Part shown: piece after piece, positions 26,801-34,292 of the stretch
How positions within the stretch are numbered: position 1 is the stretch's first letter
Layout: each line of letters starts with the position of its first letter
Origin: Candidatus Gastranaerophilales bacterium
GTDB lineage: Bacteria; Cyanobacteriota; Vampirovibrionia; Gastranaerophilales; Gastranaerophilaceae
Length of the DNA stretch: 37,647 bases
Assembly: GCA_944325705.1 (NCBI GenBank)
Contig: CALVBB010000019.1
Coordinates: 1 to 37,647, forward strand
Direction of reading: 5' to 3'
Translations under genes and position numbers: made by a program
Notes under the pieces: generated by a model
Databases searched by the model: none
Told to the model about the DNA's origin: nothing
The model's input: only the letters and a program-made list of their open reading frames with translations

Positions 26801-29800
26801 AATGTATCTCGGATCATTAACCGCAATCGGCGTCAGCGGCAGCGAGCAAAATTCCGAAGCCTCTGCCCGATTCGGAGCTTCCATTAATAATTCAAATCTT
26901 ACTATTTCTAAAGCTGGTAATATTAGTGTGCTTTCAGGGGTTAATACCGATAATAACGCTCTTGCAGGTTCAATAACCGCGGAAGTATTCTCAAAAGAAG
27001 CACAGGCAGGATTTGTTACTATTTCATCAACAACACAGAATGCAACAGTAAATACAAATTCTGAGGTAAATGTTAACGCTCAAAATATTAAAGCAGATAA
27101 CCTGAAACTTGCATCAAACCTTAATAAAACAGCAAAAACCGGTTCTACACGTGGTACTATAGGTGCTGTTTCAGTCGATACACTTAACTTAAATTCAACA
27201 GTCGGCGGAACTTCATCTATCACACTCGCCGGCGGAAGCGAAATTGCAAATGCTATTTCTATTGAAATGAACGATACTTCAAATGCTCATAATGAAATGG
27301 TTAGTGCAAATCTATCAATTGTTGGAGCTTCTGTTAATAAATCAAATGCAAAAGTTAATTCAAATTCATCTGTAAATCTTGACGGAAATATTTCCGCTGA
27401 CAGCGTGAATGTTTCCTCAAATGTAAACAGAAACGCATATTCTACAATGAATGCAAAAAGCGGAGGACTGGTTACTGTCGGAACATATAATATTTTAACC
27501 GAAACAACAGGTAGTTCAGGTATTAATACTCCCGGCAAAGTAGGGGTTAAAAACAACTTCGACATTACATCCAAAGCAGTGAATCAGACAGAAACTTATT
27601 TGAGTGAAAATTCAGCAGCCCTTGCCGCAATTGCGAAAGGCAGTGCTAAAAACAACATTAACACTTCAAATAATATATCTGTCAATAACGCTGAATTAAA
27701 ATCAGAAAATGGCAATGTAAATCTGAAAGTTGACAGCAGCAACCTCATTGCTATGGAAAAAACCTCAAACTCAGCCGGATTTACAACAATTAACGGCGGA
27801 ACTTTGAGTAACAATATTAAATACAATGACAACAGCGAAGCAATTGAAATATCAGATTCAACCATCAATGCTAACAACATAAAAATTGAATCTGACGTAG
27901 ATTTTGGCTCACTGGGACTTATAGAATATGATGACGGGGCATCAGGGTTTGCAACAGAAGCCGGTGCTACTATCAACAACACAATTACGCAAAATAACAA
28001 AATAAAAATAAATAATTCTAAACTACAGGCTGCAAACAGACTGGATATTAGACAAAATACAGACAGTGAGTTCCACCAGTTTGTTCAAACAGACCATTCA
28101 GGTTTTGTAAACAGAAACAGAGCATACTCATATCTGACAGTAAACAATAACAACACTCTTGATATTCTTGGAGCAAACTCTATTCTTTCCGGTGATTATG
28201 TAACAATAGCACAGGATTCTTCAAATGATTTAAGTTCGGAAACTGATACTGAAGCAAACCACTTCGGCGGTCGGGATCCTATGTCTAAATCTTATCTGGA
28301 TTTAACTATAAATAATGCTATTACTCTTGAAGGAGAGATTAAGGGCGGGGAAGCTGTTCAGATTGACTTTATGAAAAATTCAGACAATAAGCTTGTCCAG
28401 AAAGCTGATTTATACATTGAAGCAGCCGTTGCAACAGGAGAGGCTGACGGACATCTTAACTACACAACAAACAACGCACTCAACGTAAAATCGGGTGCTA
28501 AAATATCATCAGGCAGAGATGTTCTGGTGAACTACTCCAACGGCAACAACAACCTGACTTCGGAAATCAACTCCAAAAAAATCAGCAGATTGTTGTTCGG
28601 TATTCCTATCACCAAAACCAGCAAAAGTTCAAATATTAACCAGCAAATAAATAACTCTCTTGCATTAGACGGAGAGGTTACTGCCGGTGAAAATTACAAC
28701 AAATACATGCTGATCGACGAAAACGGTAATGTTAATGAAGCAACACTTGAAGGTTTCATCAAAAATCAGGACTATCAGATTGTTGAAGGCGGAACTATTG
28801 ACGGTGCAGAGTTAACAGAGGATGCAATAGATGAAATCAAGAACCAGATTGAGTATCTAACAGAGCAGAAAGATCGTCTTGAAACAACTGAACAAACCAA
28901 CAAAGAACAGCTTGCTTTATATGAAACACAGCTTGAACAGCTTCAGGGTATCCTTGATGACCTAAATAACAATACAGATACAATCACATCTGCTGATGTT
29001 GCAGCACAATCCAAAAATAATATCCAAAGTACAGTTGTCGGGGATGGAGAAAATCAGATTTCACAGGAAAAATTTGATGAAGTCTACAGCAAATTAACCG
29101 ATGCAGATCTTACTGATGAAGAAATAAATAACTATTTACAAAATGAATCCGGCCTCACAGATGCTCAGATTACGCTGTTGAACAATGCAATCGACACAGA
29201 AAGTGCTAAGATGACAACTACTACTATCGGTGGAGTTGAAACCTCTGTATATGACGGTAAACTGGTATTTGATGCAGAAGATCAGACATTTATAAATCAG
29301 GTTCAAGCCAGCTACGACAGTATAAATACCGCATATTCAGATTTAAACAAAATAAACGAAAGCATTTCCAAAAATGTTTCTGATATAGACAGCAAAATAT
29401 CTTCCCTTAATGAGCAGATAGACTATCTTACTCAAAACCCGCTCCCTAGCATAACTACAGATAAAGCCTCCATAAAATTTGAAAACATTGCGGCAGAACC
29501 TTCAAAAATCGAGTTGAACGGAATTTTGAGAGAAGATATTACCGGAAACGGACAGTTCAAGATTTTTGGCTCAAGTGTCTTTATCGAAAATTATTCTGAT
29601 TATGATCTAATATTCAATAACATAGCGCTCAGCTACGGGAATACAGGCTTTATTGTAAACGGAGAAAATCTTGATAAACTTGCTGTTACCGGAGAAAAAG
29701 TCAACGATAACGTTAGTCTTGTAAAAGAATACGGCAACGATAAGATTAAAGATTCCATTACAATAAACAACTACCATGACAGTAAAAATCCGCTTATCTC

Positions 29801-32800
29801 AAATGCGATAAATTCAAACATAATCTTTAACGGTGTCATAACCAACGCAAACGGAGGGTTCAATGTATTAAACGAAAGCGGAGATATTACATTCAAAAAC
29901 CTTATCAACGCGGGCTCAACAGATATTGTTGCGGCGCAGGGGAATGTTACATTCGATGTTCCGGCAGGAGAGCTTACACTGAATGAAGGCGACCGGATAC
30001 TTGCCGGCAAAAATGTTACCGTAAATGCAAACTCTATTGTCAATAACGGTAAAGTTCAGGCAGGTTACGGAGATAGAAACATTACAATTACAGATGATAT
30101 GTTAACGCATTTCGTCAAAGACTCTGCCGGAAATGACACAGAAGTTATTGACCTTCAGGGTACTGATGTTTCGGATTACCTGAGCGAAAACAACAATATC
30201 AAAATTCTCTACACTGATGCAGACGGCGATGGAATAAAAGAAATCGTAGTGTTTAACACTTCAACCGAAGGCGGAAATGTAACCTTTAACGGTACAGTTT
30301 CCGGCGAAGGCGAAGTCAGATACACAGACGGTTACAGCAATATTACAATTACAAATAATACTGATAACAAACTTGTTGTAAATAACCTTGCAAACAACAG
30401 AATGGACGGCAGTTACACAATTAACGGAACCATTCAACAAGAAAGCGACAAGGTTATTAATCAGGGACATGATTTTGCAAACACAACAATCACTTCAAAC
30501 GGCACTGTTGATGTCAAAGGCCTGATTGAAAATGCCAAAGGCAAAAAAGAGGAGGACAGCACAGGTTTATTGAATATTACATCGCAAAACGGTGTAAATA
30601 TTCTGAACAAACTTGATGAAAAAGGTGTTCAGACTGCAACAATTGACGCGCTCGGCAATACAACAATTAAAAACGAAACCGCAGGCGGTATTGTTGTCGA
30701 AGGCTTGATGCAGACAGAAGGCACCTCAAACCTTACAAATGATGCAGAAGGCGGTATAACAATTAAAGATACCGGTATTGTATCCAACACTAACGGCGGA
30801 GAACTTAACATTACAAATAACGCCGGAGATTTGACAATAACTGAAAAAGGACAGGTTATTGCAGACGGCACAAGCGGCATTATAAATGTTAAAAATACAG
30901 AAAATGCCGGTAAATTCTCTATTGCAGGATTGATTAAACATTCCGGTAAAGGAGATGTAAACGTTACAGCCCAGAGTGCCTCAGGACTTGATATTACCTC
31001 AACCGGTAAGGTTGCGGCAACAGAGGGTAATATTAAGATTACTAATGAAAAGGCAAAACTTAATATTGAAGGTACTGTTGAAAATGCTAAAGGAACAACA
31101 GACATCACAAATAATGGCGATGGAGGCTTATTAATTGCCGAAAGCGGACTTGTAACAAACAAAAACGGCACCAATAACATTACAAACAATAACGGCAGTG
31201 CTACAATTTCAGGTACTGTACATAATGATAACGGTGCTAACGTATTAACAAATAACAGTCAGGATGGAATGACAGTAACATCTACAGGTCTTGTTAACAA
31301 CAACAATGGCACCACAACAGTTTCCAACACTGCAGGCAAATTGACTGTTGAAAATGGCGGTCAGATTGTAAATAACAACGGAGAGACTACAGTTACAAAC
31401 AGCGGTGACGGCGGCATGGAAATTGCCGGGTTAATCAACAACAAAAGCGGTGCTACAAAAGTTGAAAACACCAATGCAGTCTTGAAGGTTACAGAAACCG
31501 GGAAAATTCAAAACGACAACGGCGAACTTGAAGTTAAAAACACAGGCGCCGGTGGTATGGATATAGACGGAAAAGTCGTAACAACAAATGCAAGCAATAT
31601 AACACTTACAAGCAGCGGGACTGATATAGTAATCGGTCACGACAATACAGATAATAATGTTCAGTCTGGCGGAAGCATTACAATAAACCAGACAGACGGG
31701 GATGTTCTAAATTACGGCGGGAACAACAGCACTGATAAGACAATGCTCGCAGCATCTTCTAACCTTATTATGAACGTTATCGACGGAAATATCGGGGCAA
31801 CTGGTGATTCAAACCCTGGTTTCAGCGTTAACGCGCCGACTAGAAACTACACAGAAACACTTAATATTAATATAGGCGGATCTGTTACTGCAAACGCAAT
31901 TAACAGTGAAGCTAATCCTGACGGTGTCAGATTAGTCAACCTGAGAAGCAAAGATTCTGATATGAAGGTTAACCACATAAAAGCCGACGGCAATGTAATC
32001 CTTACAGCCGCTGACTGGAGACAGCCTGATCAGAACCCGACACCTGATAATGAAGAGTATTTCAGAGGCTATTCAATTACCAATGCTGCAACAGACGGCG
32101 GCGCAAATATTGAAGGGCAGAATATTTCTGTTATTTCCAGCAATGAAATAGGCGGTGAAAAGGCATTAACATACAAACAGAGGACTGATGTAAATCCTGA
32201 TTCTTGGGTAAGTTTTGAAGCTGAAAATGATATTAAGCTAGAAAATGTTAAATCTGATAACCCTACAAACATCTGGCAGCTTATATCAAAACGCGGCTCA
32301 ATTGATTTTACTCTCGGCTCGGAAGCAACAATCAACGAGATTACGTCAGGAAATCACCTGCACCTGTTAAGCAAGGCAAAAGATTTAACAATCTATAATA
32401 TTGGAAAGACCACAAGCTTTGAAGATCCGATGGATGATCTGCTTTATCCGCATGATTTAATCAGTCTTGGAAGCGGTGAAGATAGCGTTGTACCTCAAAC
32501 CGTTGCAATTGAGGTTCTCGACCTTAACGGCGGTGCCGATGCAAATTCCACACTGAGAATTTATAACGCCTATGTCCGCGGAGCAAACAACGGACAAGGT
32601 GCATACGAAACCTATCTTGACCAGACATTCCAGAAAGCCGATGTTTCACTGATGGCTGATAACGTCTACGCTAATGCTTATGAAGCTGCAGCCTCAGATG
32701 TAAGCACAGTTCATCACCCTGACGGATTTGATCCAAAAGAGAACGGTTCTTACGAAATTGACGGAGAAACACACTATGCAACAGGCTTTAATACAGTCGG

Positions 32801-33770
32801 AGAAGGAGTAAAACTTTCATTTGATATTGAAGGCGTTAACAAAGACTATGTTGCACAGGTAAACGGCGGCGATACCTCAACAAGAGATTATCAGGAAAGA
32901 CCAACGTCTGATACTATTGAAATTTTCAATAATAAATATCAAATACCGGGTGACAATGTTTATCTTGCAAATGATGTAACACTTTCTCTGAATTCAGGAG
33001 AAGGAACTGCCGAAACAGGCAATAATCGAGGTATGAATATCAACAAAATCTACGCAAACGATGCTTACGTTGATACAAAAGACCTCAACCTTACCATCAG
33101 AGATGCTATTATAAATAACTATGCCGAATTCAGAAACGGCAACAGAGATGGAGAAGGCAACTACGGCAGTGATTACGATTACAGATGGCTGGCGGTTGTC
33201 GATAATGATTTCCGCAGGCTGGTTGATTCTACCGTACAGATGTACACTCAAAAAACCGGCTCATTCGGGCTTGATATGGGCAATCTTGTAGTTCTTAAAA
33301 CTCAGGCTCCTATTGTCCATTACAATCCTTACGAGGTTGCAAACCTCTTCAGAAATGAAAACAGCTTCTACAGACTGACATATAAAGACGACAAAATCCA
33401 GTATAATACAACAACACCTGACTTTAAGGATATAGATAAAGCTACTTACAAGGCAACAAAACGTGTATCTATGAGATTCCCGACAAAAGGTCAGGAGATT
33501 CAATCTGATGTTCCTATTTATGATATTTCTAAAACAGGTGCTCTGATTGACAACAAAAAGAAAAAATTAAAAGTCGGAGAACGCGCACAGGTAAAAATTA
33601 TCTATGAAGATATGGTAATAGATGTTGAAGTTGAAGTTGTCCGCCTCACAGATGATGAACTGGCAGGGGTCAAATTTATAAACCTCAGCAAGGCAACAGC
33701 GAACAAAATTCTTTACCTGAACCTGCGCAGAGCAAATTCAATGAAAGAAAGTTATACAAGCCAGTTATAA
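17871..33770 (+). CDS. Giant TpsA filamentous adhesin, LktA-like, with C-terminal PilZ-like domain
   Basis: The 5299-residue exported adhesin is secreted by the neighbouring TpsB. An extended signal peptide covers residues 1-36 (basic start, then FSVFLALSFIMQQSLLVPVI). The TPS/haemagglutination domain at about 40-200 has FVNLVNNGVNINGIL and AIFVSPGGVVIGASGVLNVG. From about 250 to 3640 it is an Asn/Ala/Gly/Ser-rich beta-helical shaft with repeating units such as GTAAVSGSAVVNT and NVNAN, as in LktA-family adhesins. Residues 3645-3855 are a charged helical insert (EQKDRLETT, LALYETQLEQLQGILDDLN). Short tandem repeats fill 4230-4573. A non-repetitive region leads to a PilZ-like domain at 5197-5290. 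I noticed no cysteine on reading through. A G10 tract at codons 635-638 suggests phase variation. AAGGGG precedes the ATG. Confidence 0.95.
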   Translation: MKKVKSFKRFVTKAFSVFLALSFIMQQSLLVPVIASEITAAPDSNIGAGITPNGNIYDITPGQIHGNTGFAHFEDFNLSQGDIANLIYTMGYDKFVNLVNNGVNINGILNTMMNNNFYNGHAIFVSPGGVVIGASGVLNVGSLSLITPSQNSYNNFINNIATSQDLSALKADSQGNITINGKIISRGDVDLYGKNITIAKADGQNTAAGIVAGVQGQDNLVFNGANGETNDAMLARAETLFNQLVSNDITAGSGYALNNGKVSIVANASNTATFNSDSANEASKTDAVTASVKIENAKIAGSEVEIKATASDKLEASADKVASVTSDAITGYDKYFNMSDDGAYDDFTGARAHAVIDIINSEINSSGNVTIASNASADTEINSDGIADGKALVFALGNETNSKVNITGSTINAGGNVTAAAISKNVSNIEISNKSLVEEKEEEANAYQLMALNHTSKSDTQVVIDNTSTINAESLDAGAVNNTQNSVKIDNSVKYQAEGEDKGSAAGISLLIKNDRVNTKASVNGTVNTTGDVNVTAQNLHVSETEVSTSGSEYKPDEDSDANKSEGTTDEESGGFISKVQGMLGSLTGSSENKDNPTETDNSAPAVEMSGVVNLNKSIINTSAEIGNSANLKAGGGVEISSNTVDYTKNNASAESTDGARFAPGAAVVVNLQTNNTNALIGEYANVTADGDVKVNATTELPTDELGSLKLDIKVGGISINDGFSVTPNSDGSWDFSRFQNDDDTAGSEDSYAGVDLSDTEFNIDKNIPEYSDIFNNIASAKAEGETAGASGAVVYNTITNNTTAKISNNAEVTSNNGSVLLNAVNSVVSYNGAGDLTQLFKDQTTGGKAGIGGSVLINEFTNNAEALIGNNAVVNAVNGDVGLYSANEAAYLSAIGTGAKSDKFALAGSVLVHDISGNTTSQIGNNAKVSAKNVNVKAGEGKIAAVNDKSDLTDDNKISLDTERNASDKTSIINIGGSLSKQSETTEGGGSQASSGGGVGATVIVNSVNKNVNAKVLDGATVTAAENASITAATKSQTMNIGFAGAFAGGVTVDKSKETGDNQSTNGFGGWQDKISSIVEKIKGKTSDTDETVADASGSSVTDNLKDEDVQGSLNSTNDQNQTDNKDGVTSTTSQGQTLAGSDKLSTTAKGSTASNNFSAAAAGVVTVESNDTAVEASVGNGTINVGKNLDVKASQNNQTLNIATGVSKAGNLGAGAAVNVSSRGGSTHALLNGTNVNFTSDGDKKLNVEANEDNNNIDVALGVGAASNSQSGTKAAVGGSFNATVIDNDVKASVSNATIKNAEGKTGNAEVNIIANNYSKGYKGAGGVSYTKGSNTNIGAGIAGNINILDKSTTAEITGANLAGASDVNVKANNRGGKTDDIISFGAAGSVISGGSSSYTFDGAIGVDVITNTITASINNSTIDAAGDINAAAYSQIRNSNIAGAAQFSSSTSGLGVGLGTVVNVINNAVKAEIAESTISNSASVSLNADEIEVLKFLAVNMGLTTSGASSAMANAIVNVLNSDIYSYITGGSITSSGAVSNIANYKNDIQGITAVAGLALGKGNTLGGNIITNVYTNDTQSKVNSTVTAGGKVSAKAQSYENLNIIPAAATISTGKFAAAANVAANVLTNSTLAEAGGRITSNGLDVIAYDNSDMVSRGGTLAGSSKVGVGGSIAVDVLNKTVGAKINDGTIVNSKNGAVTVSATAQNASGGKKDDNGNYIITDIADIAKLIDDNNVSSLDGWQMSYDLAGGGTAGVSGSIITKVINNNVTASIGNNTEIIASAVDVLADDYVIINAIVGSLTAGGTAAVGGSAFVNVVTGTTSASIGDNAVIKSSGDVIVNAANKEVIRTIMVIGGGAGNVAVNGSANVNTVVNTTSASIGDNVKISGISENSKAGDVKVVATETVDSQSDNLAVSGSGTASVGGVAFVNTFDNNVNANVGKETSTNKTNIKANSFEVNARSEESVGAITALVSAAGTAGVAGLGIVNVINSHVNASVDNAILDVTGNIDVKASQDYNKTKYGDKAGLYTTLLGLDPGASDKIDISGYTPIISALNVTAAGTAAVSGSAVVNTIINDVNANVKNSVIENSSNVNILATSDTVTYDAVGSVAASGTAAVSGTALVNVVRGDTNALLDNTTVKNGNVSIKAQDTNTLNGILGGITASGIAAATGYVNENSTVNTTSAKITNSTIGSEDKRTGDVDVEASSTNNIASMSASVGVAGTGANVQGLAITNQNSANTEAKIENSNITAESLDVAAKNTFNVFDLIAAAGVSGVGGQVGGNVISNVVNNDLTAAITGTQNNIIDITGTSNVNSESSITMGNALASAGISGAGAAIGLAVIANIMDNDILSYIDGVTINGGTWKVNAQQIDKMTGGLAGANFGGLSVGANANGVTNVIQDRTKAYIDNAVLNEVTSLTVNAKSDQTLDFNALSVAISGLAGVNVSALVNTVKNELYAGVSDSTVSSSGDVKVTTDQDTTVKAVYANVSAGGAAAGTGSIVNVLTNKNTAEINTTEVAKSSSITVDAENKTAVTSDNYTAAGGGFAGGLSVNVNVIENEVKAQINNSGKEISTNGVLKVNAYEDFDLTARAGVMTGGGVSAAGSSNVNIINNAVLAGIYSTSAVNVGSLDVDAVSDLNLDILTASASAGLYGMAGSVAVTSIGSKFSDSETGDYLVADNGSNAVVQTQDTANSTIQGNDSVLNNLEIIDKNGNKVSAGYNSDSVELAGTGSKGGTSANVNANVTSNGTVEVNASNNLQFNKTNANASIGGAGALAANVLVTNMNYKTNASLGGNVAAGSNKVSVKASNNINANTSANQASLSGVSVGGNVAYFRNNAQTTAQINGGKVQAGNIDVIAESTDNISAKAFGAGISGASVNAVVADVKTTNNTKALVTGTVDIDADNMNVNANNTSSLNSEMQAYQASGISVGILVNSAVSNAVTNAIIDASGDIALNNDLNIVAATNGITTGTTMYLGSLTAIGVSGSEQNSEASARFGASINNSNLTISKAGNISVLSGVNTDNNALAGSITAEVFSKEAQAGFVTISSTTQNATVNTNSEVNVNAQNIKADNLKLASNLNKTAKTGSTRGTIGAVSVDTLNLNSTVGGTSSITLAGGSEIANAISIEMNDTSNAHNEMVSANLSIVGASVNKSNAKVNSNSSVNLDGNISADSVNVSSNVNRNAYSTMNAKSGGLVTVGTYNILTETTGSSGINTPGKVGVKNNFDITSKAVNQTETYLSENSAALAAIAKGSAKNNINTSNNISVNNAELKSENGNVNLKVDSSNLIAMEKTSNSAGFTTINGGTLSNNIKYNDNSEAIEISDSTINANNIKIESDVDFGSLGLIEYDDGASGFATEAGATINNTITQNNKIKINNSKLQAANRLDIRQNTDSEFHQFVQTDHSGFVNRNRAYSYLTVNNNNTLDILGANSILSGDYVTIAQDSSNDLSSETDTEANHFGGRDPMSKSYLDLTINNAITLEGEIKGGEAVQIDFMKNSDNKLVQKADLYIEAAVATGEADGHLNYTTNNALNVKSGAKISSGRDVLVNYSNGNNNLTSEINSKKISRLLFGIPITKTSKSSNINQQINNSLALDGEVTAGENYNKYMLIDENGNVNEATLEGFIKNQDYQIVEGGTIDGAELTEDAIDEIKNQIEYLTEQKDRLETTEQTNKEQLALYETQLEQLQGILDDLNNNTDTITSADVAAQSKNNIQSTVVGDGENQISQEKFDEVYSKLTDADLTDEEINNYLQNESGLTDAQITLLNNAIDTESAKMTTTTIGGVETSVYDGKLVFDAEDQTFINQVQASYDSINTAYSDLNKINESISKNVSDIDSKISSLNEQIDYLTQNPLPSITTDKASIKFENIAAEPSKIELNGILREDITGNGQFKIFGSSVFIENYSDYDLIFNNIALSYGNTGFIVNGENLDKLAVTGEKVNDNVSLVKEYGNDKIKDSITINNYHDSKNPLISNAINSNIIFNGVITNANGGFNVLNESGDITFKNLINAGSTDIVAAQGNVTFDVPAGELTLNEGDRILAGKNVTVNANSIVNNGKVQAGYGDRNITITDDMLTHFVKDSAGNDTEVIDLQGTDVSDYLSENNNIKILYTDADGDGIKEIVVFNTSTEGGNVTFNGTVSGEGEVRYTDGYSNITITNNTDNKLVVNNLANNRMDGSYTINGTIQQESDKVINQGHDFANTTITSNGTVDVKGLIENAKGKKEEDSTGLLNITSQNGVNILNKLDEKGVQTATIDALGNTTIKNETAGGIVVEGLMQTEGTSNLTNDAEGGITIKDTGIVSNTNGGELNITNNAGDLTITEKGQVIADGTSGIINVKNTENAGKFSIAGLIKHSGKGDVNVTAQSASGLDITSTGKVAATEGNIKITNEKAKLNIEGTVENAKGTTDITNNGDGGLLIAESGLVTNKNGTNNITNNNGSATISGTVHNDNGANVLTNNSQDGMTVTSTGLVNNNNGTTTVSNTAGKLTVENGGQIVNNNGETTVTNSGDGGMEIAGLINNKSGATKVENTNAVLKVTETGKIQNDNGELEVKNTGAGGMDIDGKVVTTNASNITLTSSGTDIVIGHDNTDNNVQSGGSITINQTDGDVLNYGGNNSTDKTMLAASSNLIMNVIDGNIGATGDSNPGFSVNAPTRNYTETLNINIGGSVTANAINSEANPDGVRLVNLRSKDSDMKVNHIKADGNVILTAADWRQPDQNPTPDNEEYFRGYSITNAATDGGANIEGQNISVISSNEIGGEKALTYKQRTDVNPDSWVSFEAENDIKLENVKSDNPTNIWQLISKRGSIDFTLGSEATINEITSGNHLHLLSKAKDLTIYNIGKTTSFEDPMDDLLYPHDLISLGSGEDSVVPQTVAIEVLDLNGGADANSTLRIYNAYVRGANNGQGAYETYLDQTFQKADVSLMADNVYANAYEAAASDVSTVHHPDGFDPKENGSYEIDGETHYATGFNTVGEGVKLSFDIEGVNKDYVAQVNGGDTSTRDYQERPTSDTIEIFNNKYQIPGDNVYLANDVTLSLNSGEGTAETGNNRGMNINKIYANDAYVDTKDLNLTIRDAIINNYAEFRNGNRDGEGNYGSDYDYRWLAVVDNDFRRLVDSTVQMYTQKTGSFGLDMGNLVVLKTQAPIVHYNPYEVANLFRNENSFYRLTYKDDKIQYNTTTPDFKDIDKATYKATKRVSMRFPTKGQEIQSDVPIYDISKTGALIDNKKKKLKVGERAQVKIIYEDMVIDVEVEVVRLTDDELAGVKFINLSKATANKILYLNLRRANSMKESYTSQL
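19773..19782 (+). repeat. G10 homopolymer inside tpsA (candidate phase-variation tract)
   Basis: Ten consecutive G residues encode Gly635-637 and the first base of Val638. With nine G the next codon is TAG at once. With eleven the frame ends at a TAA about 100 bases on. Only ten (or plus/minus three) keeps the 5299-residue frame open, the classical layout of a slipped-strand contingency locus. Confidence 0.8.
28803..29435 (+). other. Encoded helical/coiled-coil insert of the adhesin (residues about 3645-3855)
   Basis: Here the beta-strand-rich, glycine/asparagine pattern gives way to about 210 residues rich in Glu, Gln, Lys, Leu and Asp. Heptad-like stretches include IDEIKNQIEYLTEQKDRLE, YETQLEQLQGILDDL and ISSLNEQIDYLTQNP. 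It is a domain boundary within one open frame, not a separate gene. Confidence 0.7.
30560..31590 (+). repeat. Block of short degenerate tandem repeats in tpsA (residues about 4230-4573)
   Basis: Roughly 20-25-residue units recur with the pattern TNITNN-x-G-x-L-x-I-x-x-x-G-x-V-x-N-x-NG, for example DITNNGDGGLLIAESGLVTN and TVTNSGDGGMEIAGLINN. The units are too diverged at DNA level for perfect repeats but would stack as successive beta-helix coils. Confidence 0.65.
33459..33740 (+). other. Encoded PilZ-like domain at the adhesin C-terminus
   Basis: Residues 5197-5290 match the PilZ pattern. RVSMR at 5198-5202 gives the RxxxR c-di-GMP motif, and DISKTG at 5218-5223 gives DxSxxG. A strand-rich stretch (KVGERAQVKIIYEDMVIDVE) follows, then LAGVKFINLSKATANKILYL, which resembles the usual GVxFxxLsxxxxxxL end of PilZ domains. 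The two motifs are 15 residues apart, the normal spacing. Confidence 0.8.
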
Positions 33771-33776
33771 TAAACA

Positions 33777-33821
33777 AAACAAAAAGAGTCGTTTTTACAT
33801 AAAAAAACGGCTCTTTTTGTT
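33777..33821. terminator. Bidirectional terminator between tpsA and the ybaK-type gene
   Basis: A 20-base near-perfect inverted repeat pairs 33777-33796 with 33802-33821, with one wobble and a five-base loop. A-rich and T-rich flanks provide U-tracts on both strands. It begins seven bases after the tpsA stop and touches the stop codon of the converging gene, so it should end both transcripts. Confidence 0.88.
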
Positions 33822-34290
33822 AAACGGATATTTCAGCCATATTAAATTTTATAACATGACTTAAGTCATCGAGGCTCATTTCAACCTGATAGCCTATTTT
33901 GCCGGCACTGAATATAATTGTGTCAAAATTCTTAGCAGAAGAATCAATTACAGTTGTAAAAAACTTTTTCATTCCGATAGGAGAACAGCCGCCGTGTATA
34001 TAACCGGTGAGCGGTAACAGTTCTTTTGATTTAAGCATTTCAACAGATTTTTCGCCTGCTGCGTGTGCAGCTTTTTTTAAATCCAGCTCTTTTTCAACAG
34101 GCAGCATAAATACGTAATACTTGTTTGATTTTGCAACAGTCACAAGAGTTTTAAAGACCTGCAGAGGATTTTGTTTTAAAACAGCCGCGACTTCAACCCC
34201 GCTTACAGCACCTGTGCCCTCGTAACAGTATTTTTTATAAGAAATTTTATGCTTATCCAGCATTCTCATAACATTTGTTTTATATTCCAT
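33820..34290 (-). CDS. YbaK/EbsC-type aminoacyl-tRNA deacylase
   Basis: The 156-residue protein belongs to the YbaK/ProX trans-editing family, which hydrolyses mischarged Cys-tRNA(Pro) or related species. Family marks include TNVMRMLDKHKISY at the N-terminus, FKTLVTVAKSNKYYVFMLPV with the conserved lysine and VP-like strand, and GYIHGGCSPIGMKKFFTTVI with the GGxSPxG-type loop. The ATG at 34290 (MEYKTNVM) has AGGA upstream and starts two bases after the stop of the DUF4186 gene, implying translational coupling. A longer frame reaching 34395 would overlap that gene and is not favoured. Which amino acid is removed cannot be decided from sequence. Confidence 0.9.
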   Translation of the reverse strand: MEYKTNVMRMLDKHKISYKKYCYEGTGAVSGVEVAAVLKQNPLQVFKTLVTVAKSNKYYVFMLPVEKELDLKKAAHAAGEKSVEMLKSKELLPLTGYIHGGCSPIGMKKFFTTVIDSSAKNFDTIIFSAGKIGYQVEMSLDDLSHVIKFNMAEISV

Positions 34291-34292
34291 AA

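Noticed and set aside
18632-33503. Many leftward and out-of-frame open frames inside the adhesin gene
   Set aside because: They are low-complexity shadows of the repeat-rich adhesin codons (Ser/Ala/Leu/Val/Phe-rich), without ribosome-binding sites or recognisable domains.
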